Assembly (NCBI RefSeq): GCF_947179515.1
Contig: NC_067487.1
Span: forward strand, 40,595,266 to 40,659,265
DNA length: 64,000 bases
Reading direction: 5' to 3'
Origin: Apodemus sylvaticus
Taxonomy: Eukaryota; Chordata; Mammalia; Rodentia; Muridae
Made by a program: the position numbers and the translations under genes. This document shows positions 44,271 through 56,243 of the stretch, piece after piece; position 1 is the first letter of the stretch, and every line of letters begins with the position of its first letter. Below the pieces are notes generated by a model. The model worked only from the letters and a program-made list of their open reading frames with translations. It was not told the DNA's origin and ran no database searches.

Positions 44271-44955
44271 AATAACAACAATCATAATACTAAAAACATA
44301 CAGTAGACCAGCTCAATCTACAAGGCACTAATCGGTCATTTTTGAAGATTCTTCATAAATTATTGCACTTAAATGCCTTAGCACTTTCCCCTAGAGACTC
44401 ATATAGCTAAATACTTCTTTGACATCATCATGTCTACTTAGTTGTCCCCTCATAATGATTCATCTCATTTCCATTCTCTTCATGCTGGCCTTTCAAGGGT
44501 TCCACTCTTAAAATGGTAAGATCGAGTATCCTGCACCCTTAAGGCTCTCATGTACCTGTCCCAGCAAAAGAAAACACTCTGACTTTCACGTGCTACGTAT
44601 GTCTGTCTGGCTCGAACATACAACGCTTTGTTGGCTTTCCTGGGCTCTCCAGATTACCTCGTTCGCAATACCGATCGTATGTTCTGCTGTTCAGACCTAA
44701 ACCTCTGTTCACACTAAAGTCACAATGTAGAAAGCACATGTGCTCGCCCAAACCCGCGAGTTTCTTCCTTTCCGTTTCCTAATAGTGATTATAACACCAC
44801 TGCCTCAAAACGTAGCTGTTGAAGTGATTACATCCACTCTCCCGCACGTTATTTGACTTTCCATTAGTCTTTTTTTTTTTTTTTTTTTGTCCAACTCGTT
44901 GAGAGATTAACCATCACTACACATTTTAACTATCAGAGCATTACCCTCAGCCGAG
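44271..44955. other. Upstream flank of the Zfp131 CpG island
   Basis: Unique AT-rich sequence apart from a T tract at 44870-44888. No repeat or exon recognised. Confidence 0.4.
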
Positions 44956-45263
44956 CCTTTCTTTGGATGAATGAGTGAACCGGCCACGTGCAAGAGACTG
45001 GCAGCCTCCAGCCACTCTAGGGGCGGGTGCGGGAGAGCTGTGCTGAAGAAATCACAACTGGATCTCTCCAGGCTGACCCGGTTTGTGAGTCTGCAGACAC
45101 GTGCTGCCACCGCAGGGCGGACCTTGGGCAGAGAGAGAGAGAGAGAGGGAAAGAGAGAGCCCGGGCACCCGAGCGTGCTCGCCCCCGCGGCCGCCGAGCC
45201 CAGGGCGCAAGTGCGTCGGCAGGACCCCTTGCGGGACCGAGCGTCCCGGCTGCGGAGGTGAAG

Positions 45264-45356
45264 ATGGAGGGCGAGGAGCTGCCTGGGCACCAGAGCAGCT
45301 GCGCCACGGGAGGGGAGAGCGTGGAAAGAGAAGCACGCGGACTCGGCGCCAGCTAG
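45264..45356 (+). other. 30-codon upstream ORF ending at a splice donor
   Basis: An ATG with A at -3 and G at +4 opens 30 codons, and the TAG directly abuts a consensus donor (AGCTAG|GTAAGG). If this segment is a first exon, it carries a complete short upstream ORF that would affect Zfp131 translation. It lies upstream of the TATA-like element, so it would belong to an alternative start. Confidence 0.3.
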
Positions 45357-45390
45357 GTAAGGAGAAGGGCCCACCTCGGCTCCGGAAAGG

Positions 45391-45422
45391 GGGCGGGGCT
45401 GGGCGGGGCCGCGGAATATAAG
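45391..45422 (+). promoter_or_regulatory. Zfp131: Tandem GC boxes plus TATA-like element
   Basis: Two GC boxes are followed five bases later by AATATAAG. The usual spacing predicts a start near 45447. The TATA-like match is unusual within a CpG island. Confidence 0.5.
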
Positions 45423-46245
45423 CGTCCCGGGCCGCCGAGCCAGTTTTCTAGGAGTTCGCGGTCGGAAGTGCAGCTAAGGGCTCGGTGGAGGTGGACTGGC
45501 TGCCGGAGCGCGGCGCCCGCGGGTCTAAGTCTTTCTAGTGCGGAGACTGCCCTGCTCTACCGGGAGAAGCCGCAGCAGCCCACGGAGCCTTCGCACGCGG
45601 GCGCCGCGCGGGAGCACCGAATCGCCCCCCCACCAAGGGGCTCCCTCCCCCTCCCCACTGGGCCACAGGGGCGTGGCCAGGCGTTGCGGGTATTGGCCCT
45701 CCGGGTGCGTCCGCGTCCGGCGTGGTGACGCAGCACGTCGACGTAAGTGACGCGCAGGCCCGGGCCGCTCCTCCTTCCCTGAGTGAGTGCCGGCCGGGTC
45801 GGGGCGGGGGGGAGAGGAGGGAGGGCGCCGGAGGGAGAGGCGACCCGGGGAGTCGTTGTGGGCCGCGGGCCGGACCGGGGCCGGGGCTGCGGTAGCCTGG
45901 GCCGGGCGGAAGTCGCGGCGGGCCGTTGGCTGGCCGCCGAGGCTGTTCGGGGTCCTCCCCGGCCCGACTTGCGCTCCCGGGCGCCCTGAGCCTCCGGCAC
46001 TGTGCCCACCCCGCTCCAGCTCGCGTCTCCAGACTCCAATTAGGTCAGGCTCGGTGTCCCGCGGCCGCGGCTCCGGCCCGCGACGCGCGGCGGCCGCTCG
46101 GCTCGCCTTTCTTCTTCCCCAGCCTTGCTCTCGGCCTCCCCCTCCCCCTTCTTCCCCGGTTCCTGGGTTTTGTTTTGTTTCTGCTGTAGGGGTTTTGTGT
46201 CAACCCGAGCTCATGGGTGTACATTATCATGCTCCTCTTTTGTAG

Positions 46246-46384
46246 AGCACCCCGACGGCCATGGAGGCTGAAGAAACGATGGAATGCCTTCAGGAGTTTC
46301 CTGAGCATCACAAAATGATCTTGGACCGATTGAATGAACAACGGGAGCAGGACCGCTTTACAGACATCACCCTGATTGTCGACG
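46246..46384 (+). CDS. Zfp131: Zfp131 exon with the start codon (CDS from 46261)
   Basis: The 3' splice site CTCCTCTTTTGTAG ends at 46245, followed by 15 untranslated bases. The ATG at 46261 has an ideal context (GCC-ATG-G, with G at -3). It encodes residues 1-41 (MEAEETMECL...) and the first base of codon 42; the donor is G|GTGGGT. Residues from about 24 start the BTB/POZ domain, including the DITLIVD strand typical of BTB-ZF proteins. Recognition rests on the close match to human ZNF131 as I know it. ZNF131 is a nuclear BTB zinc-finger transcription regulator, reported to affect oestrogen-receptor signalling. The upstream in-frame region is intronic, so this ATG is the only sensible start. 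Confidence 0.96.
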
Positions 46385-47681
46385 GTGGGTAGGGTAGTGG
46401 GCAGAGGAGAAAATTGGAGCTTCAGGTCTCTCTCGCTGCCCGCCTTTTTGTACCTACCCTCTCCGGGCTCTCTTCCAAAGTCTGTGGAGGGTTTGCATCG
46501 GAACCGGGAGGGCGCCTGTCAGTGTTGCTCACGTAGACCATGCTGCAGAAAGCTGGTTGGCTAGTCTCGATTTTAATCTAGTCGGATGTGCATCATCACA
46601 TTTTTAACTTCTTGCAGCTTCTTGCTCAAGTTTTATAATTGCACACTCGAGCGTTAAGATAAGTGCCCCGAAGAGAGAGAAGATACCTCAAAATGTTTGG
46701 TCAGACCAGGAGGCAGTCTCAATGGTTTGTTAATAGGCCTGTTCTTAGCAAGCTGCTTTGAGGAGTCCAGCACAAGAATCACTTGGGAAGTTTTCATTCT
46801 AGTTTTCCAAAATGGTGTGGAAAGGAAAGTGGAAGAGAAACCGTGACTGCACTCACACCCCCCATGAATGACTAAAAAATAAGTTGGGAAGTTTTGCTAG
46901 TCTTCCTTGTATAGGCAAATCCGGATTAGGATTCTGTTTTATTTAGTGAAAGTTGACTTTCAAGACAAGATGTTCCTTATAATGGAAGTTTGTATGTGTA
47001 TTGTGCCTACAGGTTATGTTAGGCATATTGAAACATTTCCTGTACCAAACACATTGGCTTTCTTCCTTTTTCTCTTTCTAAACAATATGTGAACTTTTGC
47101 ATTGTCGTATTTAGCACTTTATTTCATCTTATTTTCTGTGTATGCGTGTTTTGCCTGCACATGTACATATATGCACCACATGCCTGACTAGTGTTTGAGG
47201 AGGTCAGAAGAGTGTCAAATCCTTGGAACTGGAATTGCAGACCGTTGTGAGCTGCCCTTGTGGGTGCTGGGAACTGAACCTGACTTCCCTGGGAAAACAG
47301 CTGTTGCTCTTAACCACTAAACCAGTTCTCCAGCCCATATTTAGCCATTTCCGTGGGATTAAATAGACCATGCTACTTCATTGAATGGAACAGAAAGTGC
47401 TAGAAGAAATTTGTTACTTAGTATAAATTAGCTTTTATAAAAATTGATGAAGTCTTTGAAGTAAAGGTTTAGATTCATGTCTAGTTAAAATTAAATGTTC
47501 CCAAGATAATTGACAGGAGTAGTTTGGCTTTTTTCTAATAAAACATATTCTATATGGATACATATTCTATGAAGAAAGGTTTTCTTTATACCTTTTATAA
47601 TTTTAACTTTGATTTTGATGCCAGTGTATGATTTTTTTTTTTCCTCTCCATCTCTTCACCCCACACCATACCCTTATTTAG
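46385..47681 (+). other. Zfp131 intron after the start-codon exon
   Basis: A 1.3-kb intron. Its only clear repeat is an antisense B3 SINE at about 47130-47338 (CTGGAACTGGAATTGCAGAC...AGTTCTCCAGCCC). The acceptor is preceded by a T-run and a CT-rich tract. Confidence 0.85.
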
Positions 47682-47783
47682 GACACCATTTTAAGGCTCA
47701 CAAGGCTGTTTTGGCTGCCTGCAGTAAGTTCTTCTACAAATTCTTTCAGGAATTTACTCAAGAGCCTTTGGTTGAAATTGAAG
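47682..47783 (+). CDS. Zfp131: Zfp131 BTB-domain exon
   Basis: A 102-base exon between CTTATTTAG and GTAAGT. With the split glycine codon it encodes GHHFKAHKAVLAACSKFFYK and onward to VEIEG. HHFKAHKAVLAACS is the hallmark helix-turn segment of BTB dimerisation domains. Phase is preserved on both sides (a glycine codon split 1/2 at each junction). The exon is followed by an 8.3-kb intron rich in B1 copies. Confidence 0.97.
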
Positions 47784-50700
47784 GTAAGTGGCATTTTCCA
47801 CACAGTACTTAGCAGAAATAATTGATTTAGCAAAGCTTCCTGGGAAATAAATACCGATAGTTGCTGGTAGACAACTAGACACATTGCTTTTTATTACTTG
47901 AGAATTCTTTCAGGAGGGTATTCCAGGAGTAAGTGATAGATACTGGTTTTCAACATGTCCGGCCCATTGCTGAAACCAGGGACCACTGTCCTTTTCAAAG
48001 CACGCATAAATGGAAACCATCTTTTTTTAGTGACCCAGTGCTTTAGGGATATTAGAAATGGCAGAGATCTTTTTAAGTTACAGGCCAGACCTCAGTACTA
48101 TCAAAAGTAGTGATATACTAATGGATACAAATAAAACAGGCTACCATAATATGGGGAGGACTAGGGAAGATGAACTTTTTTAAAGAAATTAGGGCCGGGC
48201 AGTGGTGGCACGCGTCTTTAATCACAGGACTTGGGAGGCAGAGGCAGGCGGATCGCTGAGTTCAAGGCCAGCCTGGTCTACAGAGTGAGTTCCAGGACAG
48301 CCAGGGCTACACAGAGAAACCCTGTCTCGAAAAAGTAAAAGATGAGAGAAGGGGTCATCAGTTTTTAGGTATTACTTTGAAAGCAAATAATTGACATTTT
48401 TTTTCCCCAAATGGCAGGCCAAGTGCCAGGCATTGTGCTATGTGTGTAGTTTGTGTCTTATCTGGGGCTCATGCTAATCTTTTGAAAAGTGGCGGCATTT
48501 TGCATATGGGGATCAGGCTTCTACAGGTTATGAAACTAAGGTTGCCCAGCTAGTCAGACATTTAGTTTATATATTAATTATGCTTTTATCTTTTGCTACT
48601 ATAGTACTAACTCCCGTGTCCCATCAAATTCTAAAAGCAGTTAGAAATAAATGCATGTACCTATGTAAAACAGAATCTTCAGAGTTTCTATGTTTTTTGT
48701 TTTTTGGGTTTTTTTTTGTTGTTGTTTTTTGTTTTTTTGGATTTGGTTTTTTCGAGACAGGGTTTCTCTGTATAGCCCTGGCTGTCCTGGAACTCACTCT
48801 GTAGACCAGGCTGGCCTCGAACTCAGAAAACCACCTGCCTCTGCCTCCCAGAGTGCTGGGATTACAGGCGTGCTATGTTTTGTGTCTTTTTTTACTTAGT
48901 ACATATTCTTTATTCTGAGTGGGTTGCTTAGAAACTTCTCTTGGGGAGAAATGATACCTAGGGGAGTGAGGAAAAGCATTAGAACTCTTTCATTTTGGTG
49001 TATTCCAGTTACTGTGTCAGCAAGTAAATTACTCTGATTATGTATGAGACACAGCACAGTCTTCCTGGACATACATAGGGATTGCTAGTGAGACTCTAGC
49101 TGCCTAGATAGTACTGTTTTTGCTGCCTGCTAAGTCAGCTTGAGGCTTGTTAAATAGCTAAAAAGTTACTTCATCTCAGTTGTGTGTTTATCTTCTCAAG
49201 TAAAAGCAGGTTAATTGGCTTATAGTGATTAGTTGAAATAATGCGCATAGAGAACTTGTCACCTGGCATATTTGGTGTATTGCCAATGTTTAATAGGTGG
49301 GAGCTGTTCATCATATTGATCACCTGTTGTGTTATATAGTGTGCTAGATCCAAGAGCTGAAGAAATTATGAACACAGCATTCCTTGGCGTGCTTGAAAAT
49401 GTATTAGTAGTCAAAGCGCAAAGATATTAGAGGCCATTAGTATGGGTGGTGTATTGTGATGAGGAGAATGAGGTTTGTTCATTTCAGGGAGGAGTCCACT
49501 ATACTAGATGAAGGTTATCAGAAGGGGGCGCTGTTTATGGTGGGTGCTCCTAAGCCTGTGCACAGCCCAGGCCAAAGGCCAGCATCGTTGTGGTTTTTGA
49601 TGGCTATCCACCTTATTCCTTGAGGCAGGGTCTCACAGTTGCTCCCAGAGCTGGCTAGTAGAGCCAGCCCTGCCGCCTCTCACACCTAACATTCGGAAAA
49701 GTTGGCCCAGGCTAAAGTTGCTAATTGAGAAGGCAGCACTGGAGAAAGGATTTTTCCTTCTATCTCTTAGCACCTCTGACCTACATCCATTATAGAGTGG
49801 TACACATACACTGAATATCTAAATTGCAAAATAAAATGGAAAATACTTTTTCTTATTTGGCAGTGTTCAGGTAAAAAAGAAAAAAGTTACCAATTATCAT
49901 TTAACCCTTAACACTTGAGTTTGGGCCTTACTTTTACTGTTTATTAAAAGACCTTGAAAGATACAGCTGCTTTTTTAAGACTATAAGCAGTTTTGGGTTA
50001 TGTCATGGACATTTGGTGTAAGAGTAGGTTCTCCTATCATTTAGAGCCTGCTTTTGTTTTCTTGCTTTAGCATGCAGTTAACCTATCTGGGTTCAGCCAC
50101 CCTCTTGGCTAGCTATACATGCAATTTGAATTTAGTTTCAAAATCTTTATAATCCTGGAAAGTGTTAATTCCTGTTGTAATCCCATCTCTAGGGAGATGG
50201 GCAAGAAGATGGGAAATTTGAGGCCATCCTGGACTATATGACAAGCTCTCAAACACACACACACACTGTTGTTCTGCTGTCAGTACAGGACTTAGGATTA
50301 CAGTTTAGTTTGAATGTTGCTGAGAGGAGAAAAATAATACCAAGTACCCCCACCCACGCCTTTTATTACCTTGATTCTTTAGAAATGTCTTGGGTAGATT
50401 TTTGTTGTTGTTGTTTATACCATTGCTCAGCTTTGATTGGGCTTTCCTTATGCCTAAGCCAAGATATTTGGGGGGGAAATAAAAGCCTTAAGACTCCATG
50501 CTGTTTGAGTTTGATTTCACTTTCTAGTCCGCTCTCCTCAGAGCCCTTGTGTGTTCGCTGTCTTTCCTCTCCAGGAGGCTACAATTTTAATCAGTGGACA
50601 AGGTAGGGCGGGGTGTGCTTGTGCTTTTTCTGCTTCACCTGCAACTAGAATCCCCATCTGTAGACCGTGAGCAGTGACTTGTGGTTTCTTGATGAAAATA

Positions 50701-53700
50701 CCTACCTTTGACTAGAAATACAGCCCCACTCTCCCTTTGACTTTAAATAAGAATTGTTGCTCCTGAAGCCTGTTACATATGTGTTCAGCTTTGTGACTTG
50801 GATTTTATCTATGTGTTATCTCCAAGAGACATCTAGTCCCTAAAGAAGACTAATCTTCTAAATTCATTATTTTTTTGCTTTTGAAACTACAGTTCTAAAA
50901 TTTCTTTTTTGGTAATTCTATCATGTCCAGAAAATTTCGCCCCTAATTGTCAAGGACAAGCCAGCAAAGGACCTATTAAACATTAAATATTATGGGGTTT
51001 TGTTTGTTTGAAGACAGGATCTCTACATAGACTCTACTACCCTGAACTTACTATATAGACCAGGCTGACCTGATTGCTAGGTGTGTGCCATCACACCCAG
51101 CCAAAAGTTGTTTTGAGTTTTTTTTTTTTTTTTTAATACAGACTAGAGAATGTCAAATGTCAAAATAGTGACCCCATGAGAAGACTGAGGTCAGGTGCCC
51201 TATAGCATTTTCCTTAAATAATCTCTTAGGGAAAATTGCTTTTCCCCCCTCTGAATGAAATTTCCACTAAGAGAAATAAAGGATGATGAGAATGTTTTAA
51301 TTCTAAAATACTAGATTTTATTTCTGTTGCCTCCTCCCTTACCTGAGCAGGAGATGCCAGGTTGATTTATATTAGCTAATGAGTAAGGTGAGTGCTTTGT
51401 TTTAGGACAGTCCTGGACTGGTTACATAAAACAAACCCTGAAGTGCTTATGTTAAACTAAACAAACAACATTCCTAAGTTTGCGTTAAAGATCAGGGAAC
51501 TATGCTTGGAGCCCTTAGAACAGGTGATTCTGATTAATCCAGGCTGGAAATGGCTAGAGAAAGGACTCAGCAAAAGTCAAAGATACAGACAAAGCTCTGG
51601 AAATAGTAAACCTTCCAATTTTTCTAATAATTTTCATTTTAACAGTGTTTTCTAACTTTAATCAACCTTTGTTTTTTCTGAATGTTAATGGTGTGTGTCA
51701 TGTGAGAAAAATGTCTGTAAGTCCAGTTTTCAAGAGGGAAGTGGCCCAAGTTCCAAGCTACAATATGGCTCTTATAGCTTCTCTTTCTAAAAGGAATTAT
51801 ATTTTTATTTTATGTATATGAATATTTTGCTGTGTCTGCTACATATGTGTAATGCCCACAGGAGCAGAAGAGGGTGTCAGGGCCTCTCAAACTGAAATTA
51901 GAAACAGTTGTGAGCTGCCAATGGGTGCTAGAAATTGAGTCAGGCCAGGTGGTCTGAAAACAGTGGACCCATCCCTCCAACCTTTTTCTGTTGGGGGGTG
52001 GGGGGAGAAGGGTTTCGAGACAGGGTTTCTCTATGTAGCCCTGGCTGTCCTGGAACTCACTCCATAGACCAGGCTGGCCTTGAACTCAGAAATCCGCCTG
52101 CCTCTGTCTGTGCCAAGTGCTGGGACTAAAGGCGTGAGCCACCACTGGCTGGCTCCTCCAACCCCCTTGACAGCTTTAAACAGCATTGAGTGGTCTTAGT
52201 AATGCAGATCAGGAATGTTCAGACTTCCAAGGAGCAGGAAAAGTGTCTTTTGTTCATAGACCTAGGAGTCATATACTACTTAGGTTTGCACCTAGCTTTT
52301 AAATCATTTAATCAATAGATCATAGACATGTAATAAAGATTCTGTAAATAATTTGATACCATGCCTAAGGTATGGTAAGTGTTATCTGTGTGTTTGATTA
52401 AAAATCGATATCTAATTTTATTATAGAACTTTTTAAACATTATATTTAGAAAGGACTTTTGTACTTTGAAGCTTTTAGTCAAAATTCCTAAAAGACCTTC
52501 TGTATTTACCTATAGTATAAAGTGGCCAAACAGCTTTATAGTGCTTCAAGGACACTATATGCCACTCAGTGCTGGCTCAGGGATGGGAGCAAAACAGACC
52601 TAGGCATTCTGTTACTGTAAGTCTTAGACATATAGTGGTTTTAATTGTAATCCTATCAGAAAACTGCAGCAAGGATATTGCTGTGAACTGGAGGTCAGTC
52701 TGAGAAGCAAGATTGCTTTGACTTGGTAACTTGGCTTGTGTGAAAGCCACCTGCATTCATCCCTCAGCACGGCAAAATGGAAATCAGGGAACCACATCTT
52801 GTAAGCCTTTGAGCAATCCAGTTACTTTTAGTTTGCTCACTTAGTAGCTTGTTACTCTATAACTATAGACTATCAGCCACATTTAGATGTATAAAGTAAA
52901 TGAAACAAACCTAAAAATGTTTGATTAGCAATTGTATAGTGTTTGCAGTTTAGACTTGGGCATTTGTTCTGGAAATTATTAAAATCTGCTAAATGTTTTT
53001 TTTGCACTTTTAAGTAGCTTTTTAAAATTGTTTTTTTACTTTAGCTAGACTGAAACAATAATACCTGGCTACCTAGCATTAGACAGAAATAGTATCATTT
53101 TGTTATTTAGATTTTTTTGTTTGTTTTTTGTTTGTTTTTGTTTGTTTTTGTTTTTCGAGACAGGGTTTCTCTGTATAGCCCTGGCTGTCCTGGAACTCAC
53201 TCTGTAGACCAGGCTGTCTACAGGCCGCAAACTCAGAAATCTGCCTGCCTCTGCCTCCCAGAGTGCTGGGATTACTGGCATGAGCCACAACGCTTTGGAA
53301 TTTTTTTGAGATTACAGACAAGCGCCACTACTGCCTGGCTTTGTTATTTAGATTTAAACACAAAACTTGAAAAGATTTGTAGAGACAGGGTTTTGTTTTG
53401 AGACAGGCCTCATTATATCTTGTAGTCCTTGTTGCCTGGAATTCACGTTGTTAGACTGGGATGGCCTCTAACTCACAGAGAAGCCCTCCTGCCTGGTGGG
53501 TACTAGAATCAAGGGTGTGTGCCACCACACTGGGACTAGACACTAAAAGTGACTTTATTCTTGTTTGTCCTGTGTGTTTTGAAGCCCTGTTAAGATACTC
53601 AGGTCAGTATTCAGATCAAAAGTGGGTTACAATGAAGAGAGTTCTATAAGGTAAAAATTGAGTAAGGGCTGGAGAGAGCTCCACAGCTCTGAATACATAG

Positions 53701-56098
53701 CTGCTCTTTCTGAGCACTGGGTCTCATCCCCGCACCTGTGTCAGATGGAGCATAACTGTCTGTACCTCAAGGTCCAGGGCATCTGACCACCTCTTTAGGT
53801 CTCTGCACACGCCCGTGTGCTTACACATAAGTAAGAAGTGTTTTAAAACAACACTTCTGAATTCAGTTGAGACTAGTATAACTCTGATACATACCATGGC
53901 AAAATAGACAAAGAACTTAAAAATAAAACTGAAGGTCAATATCCTTTATGAGTATGTAAAAAATGTCAGTAAAGTATTAGGAAGTGAGCCAAGCATTGTG
54001 GCTGATGCTTGTCACCCCATTACTTGGAAGTTGAACCAGGAGGGTTGTCACAGGTTTAAGGATAGCTATAGAGTGAGACCCTATTCTTTAAAGATGGCTC
54101 AGCAAGGAAACAACTTTTAAGGAAAGACTTTCTGAATTGTTTCCTGGAACCCACCAGATAGACAAGCATCTGTACTCTGTAGGTGATGATAGAGAATTGG
54201 TCGAGTGCTGGAGACTTGGCCAGCTCAGCTAGCCTGATGTTCACAGCACTGTAACAGAAACAAAAGAATGGGCTTCAAAACAAGGTGGAAGGAGAACAGC
54301 CTAACCATTTCCCTGTCTTCTGTACTTGTATGTGCTGACTCCACACATACACACACACAATAGGAAACCACATCCAATAGCATATTAATTAAAAGATCAT
54401 TAACCACAACCAAGTGAGATTTGGTCCTGTGATACAAGGATACCTCAGTGTAAAACTCATTGTGGTACACCACGTTGACTAGTTACATCTCAATACAGTA
54501 ATACTTAGGTAGAGCATTCCATGAATATGACATTTACCATCACAGGCAACAAGGACATGGACACAGTAAAGGGAAGAATTTAAGTAGAAATTTCTCCAAG
54601 AAAGGAAGTACAAATGACCATTAAGTAAATAAAGCATGTTCCACTTCATTAAGTCAAATGTAGAAAGATCACATATATTTGTGAAGAGGGCGATCAAGGA
54701 AGCAGAAAACAGGTATGGGAAGAGAAGTTGGAAAAGAGTGTGGCTGCTCCGGAAATCAAGAATCATTCCAAAACTTAAAAGTAGGAACACCATATGTATT
54801 GAACAGCTTTCCAAGGGAGATTTGCTTTGGCTCAGAGTTAGAGATTATGGGTAGGACAGAGAACCTCGGCACAGAGAACAGGTGCTGAAGCAGAGGCCTG
54901 TGATGTAAGCAAGAAGGACCTTCCTCTCACTAGCCCTTTTAAAATCGATTCAGTATGTATTAAGCCCTTACTCTGTAACTTAGGCCTTTTTAGTATATCA
55001 GTGCTTCCTGTTCATGAGTGGGTTTATAATATTTTTATAGAAGCACACCATGGAGAACAGTGTTCAGTGAAGACTAGTCAGGTGTTGGCTGTATACAGAC
55101 AAAGCTGCACAAAGACTGCAGGACAGAATGACTTAAGCCCCATCTCTAATATCCAGCCCATTCAGCTTTGAATAAGTATTCTCAGGATCCAGTCTGAGTA
55201 GCATGTCACCTGCTGGGGTCCAAGCTGTTAACACACGAGCCTTTGGGAGGGATATTTCATCTTTAAGCCACAGCACACAGAATCTAGTAATTCCACTTCT
55301 GAGCATCCATGTGAAAGAATTGTACTCCTTGGCCAGCAAGATGGCTCAGTGAGCAACCACACCCAGTGTAAGCCTGACAGCCTGAGTTCAGTTCTGGGAA
55401 CCCACAGTTGGCCTCTACAGGCACACTGACACACATGTCCATATGTCATGCACACTCACAGTAATGCATTAAAGACTGTTTATTGCATGTCCACATTCTT
55501 TTCAGCACCATTCATGGTAGCCAGCATGTGGAAATGACCTGAATGTTCATCAGCAGACTAATGAATAAAGGAAATTTATGCATATACAAAATAGAATACT
55601 GGCCTTTAAAATTTTGCCATATGCAATAATGTGAATAAACCTTGAAAATGTTAAAGTAAGCCAGTTAAAGAAAGATAAATGATAAAACTATCCTCTTATA
55701 TAACCATCTGAAATTGATAAATTTACAGTTAAGGGGTAGGGGTTGGAGAAGTGGCACAGTAGTTAAGAGAATATTGCTTTTTCAGAGGACCCCAGTTCAA
55801 ATCCCAGCTCCTATACCAGGCAGCTCACAACCACCTGATATTCTAGCTCCACGAAGTCTAGAGCTTCTGGCTTAGACACATACACATAATTTGAATTAAA
55901 TTAAACCTTAAAGGGGTGGGGGCTAGGATGGACTCATCAGGCTGCAAAGCAGAGCATGAGCTCTTAGCTTGGTAACCAGTACCAGAATGTGACTAGGACA
56001 CTGGGAAGAATTGGGGAGTTTCAAAAATGAGAAGATTTACTCTGCATTATGAGGTTTGAATTAGCGTGACCTAATGGGAATGTACATGTTGCTTACAG
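47784..56098 (+). other. Zfp131 intron of 8.3 kb
   Basis: Contains B1 copies at 48193-48345 (+), 48750-48872 (-), 51005-51105 (-), 52012-52155 (-, inserted in a B3 at 51785-52010), 53152-53290 (-), 53380-53540 (-) and 53985-54095 (+). B2/B3/B4 copies lie at 53665-53845, 55328-55480 and 55738-55915 (all +). The intervals 49000-51000, 52200-53100 and 54100-55230 look unique, with no exon that I can support. Confidence 0.75.
55240..55690 (+). mobile_element. L1 remnant, sense, split by a B3-type SINE
   Basis: AATCTAGTAATTCCACTTCTGAGC precedes the SINE (55328-55480). GCACCATTCATGGTAGCC... and TGAATGTTCATCAGCAGAC follow it. Both are the L1 ORF2 region in sense orientation, with frames broken. Confidence 0.7.
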
Positions 56099-56243
56099 GT
56101 GTTAGTAAAATGGCTTTCCGTCACTTAATCGAGTTCACATACACAGCAAAACTCATGATTCAAGGGGAAGAAGAAGCCAACGATGTGTGGAAAGCAGCAG
56201 AGTTTCTACAAATGCTGGAAGCTATTAAAGCACTTGAAGTCAG
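56099..56243 (+). CDS. Zfp131: Zfp131 exon, end of BTB domain
   Basis: A 145-base exon between TTGCTTACAG and GTAATT encodes about residues 76-124 (GVSKMAFRHLIEFTYTAKL..., AAEFLQMLEAIKALEVR). It completes the BTB fold: the conserved F-LIEF-YT strand-helix and the AA-FLQM helix. The last two bases (AG) begin arginine 124, completed by G from the next coding exon. Confidence 0.97.

Larger units (their letters stand above)
44960..46150 (+). promoter_or_regulatory. Zfp131: CpG island, Zfp131 promoter region
   Basis: A GC-rich, CpG-dense kilobase immediately precedes the first coding exon. It contains two adjacent GC boxes (GGGCGGGGCT and GGGCGGGGCC, 45391-45410), a TATA-like AATATAAG (45415-45422), ETS-like GCGGAAGT and TCGGAAGT sites, and CRE-like half-sites near 45726-45752. 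The untranslated first exon must lie here. Candidate donors are CTAG|GTAAGG (45357), GAC|GTAAGT (about 45743) and TGA|GTGAGT (about 45783); I cannot choose between them without transcript data. Confidence 0.85.

Noticed and set aside
44907..46245. Many overlapping long ORFs on both strands
   Set aside because: They reflect the high GC content and stop-codon depletion of the CpG island. The true Zfp131 start is in the exon at 46246.
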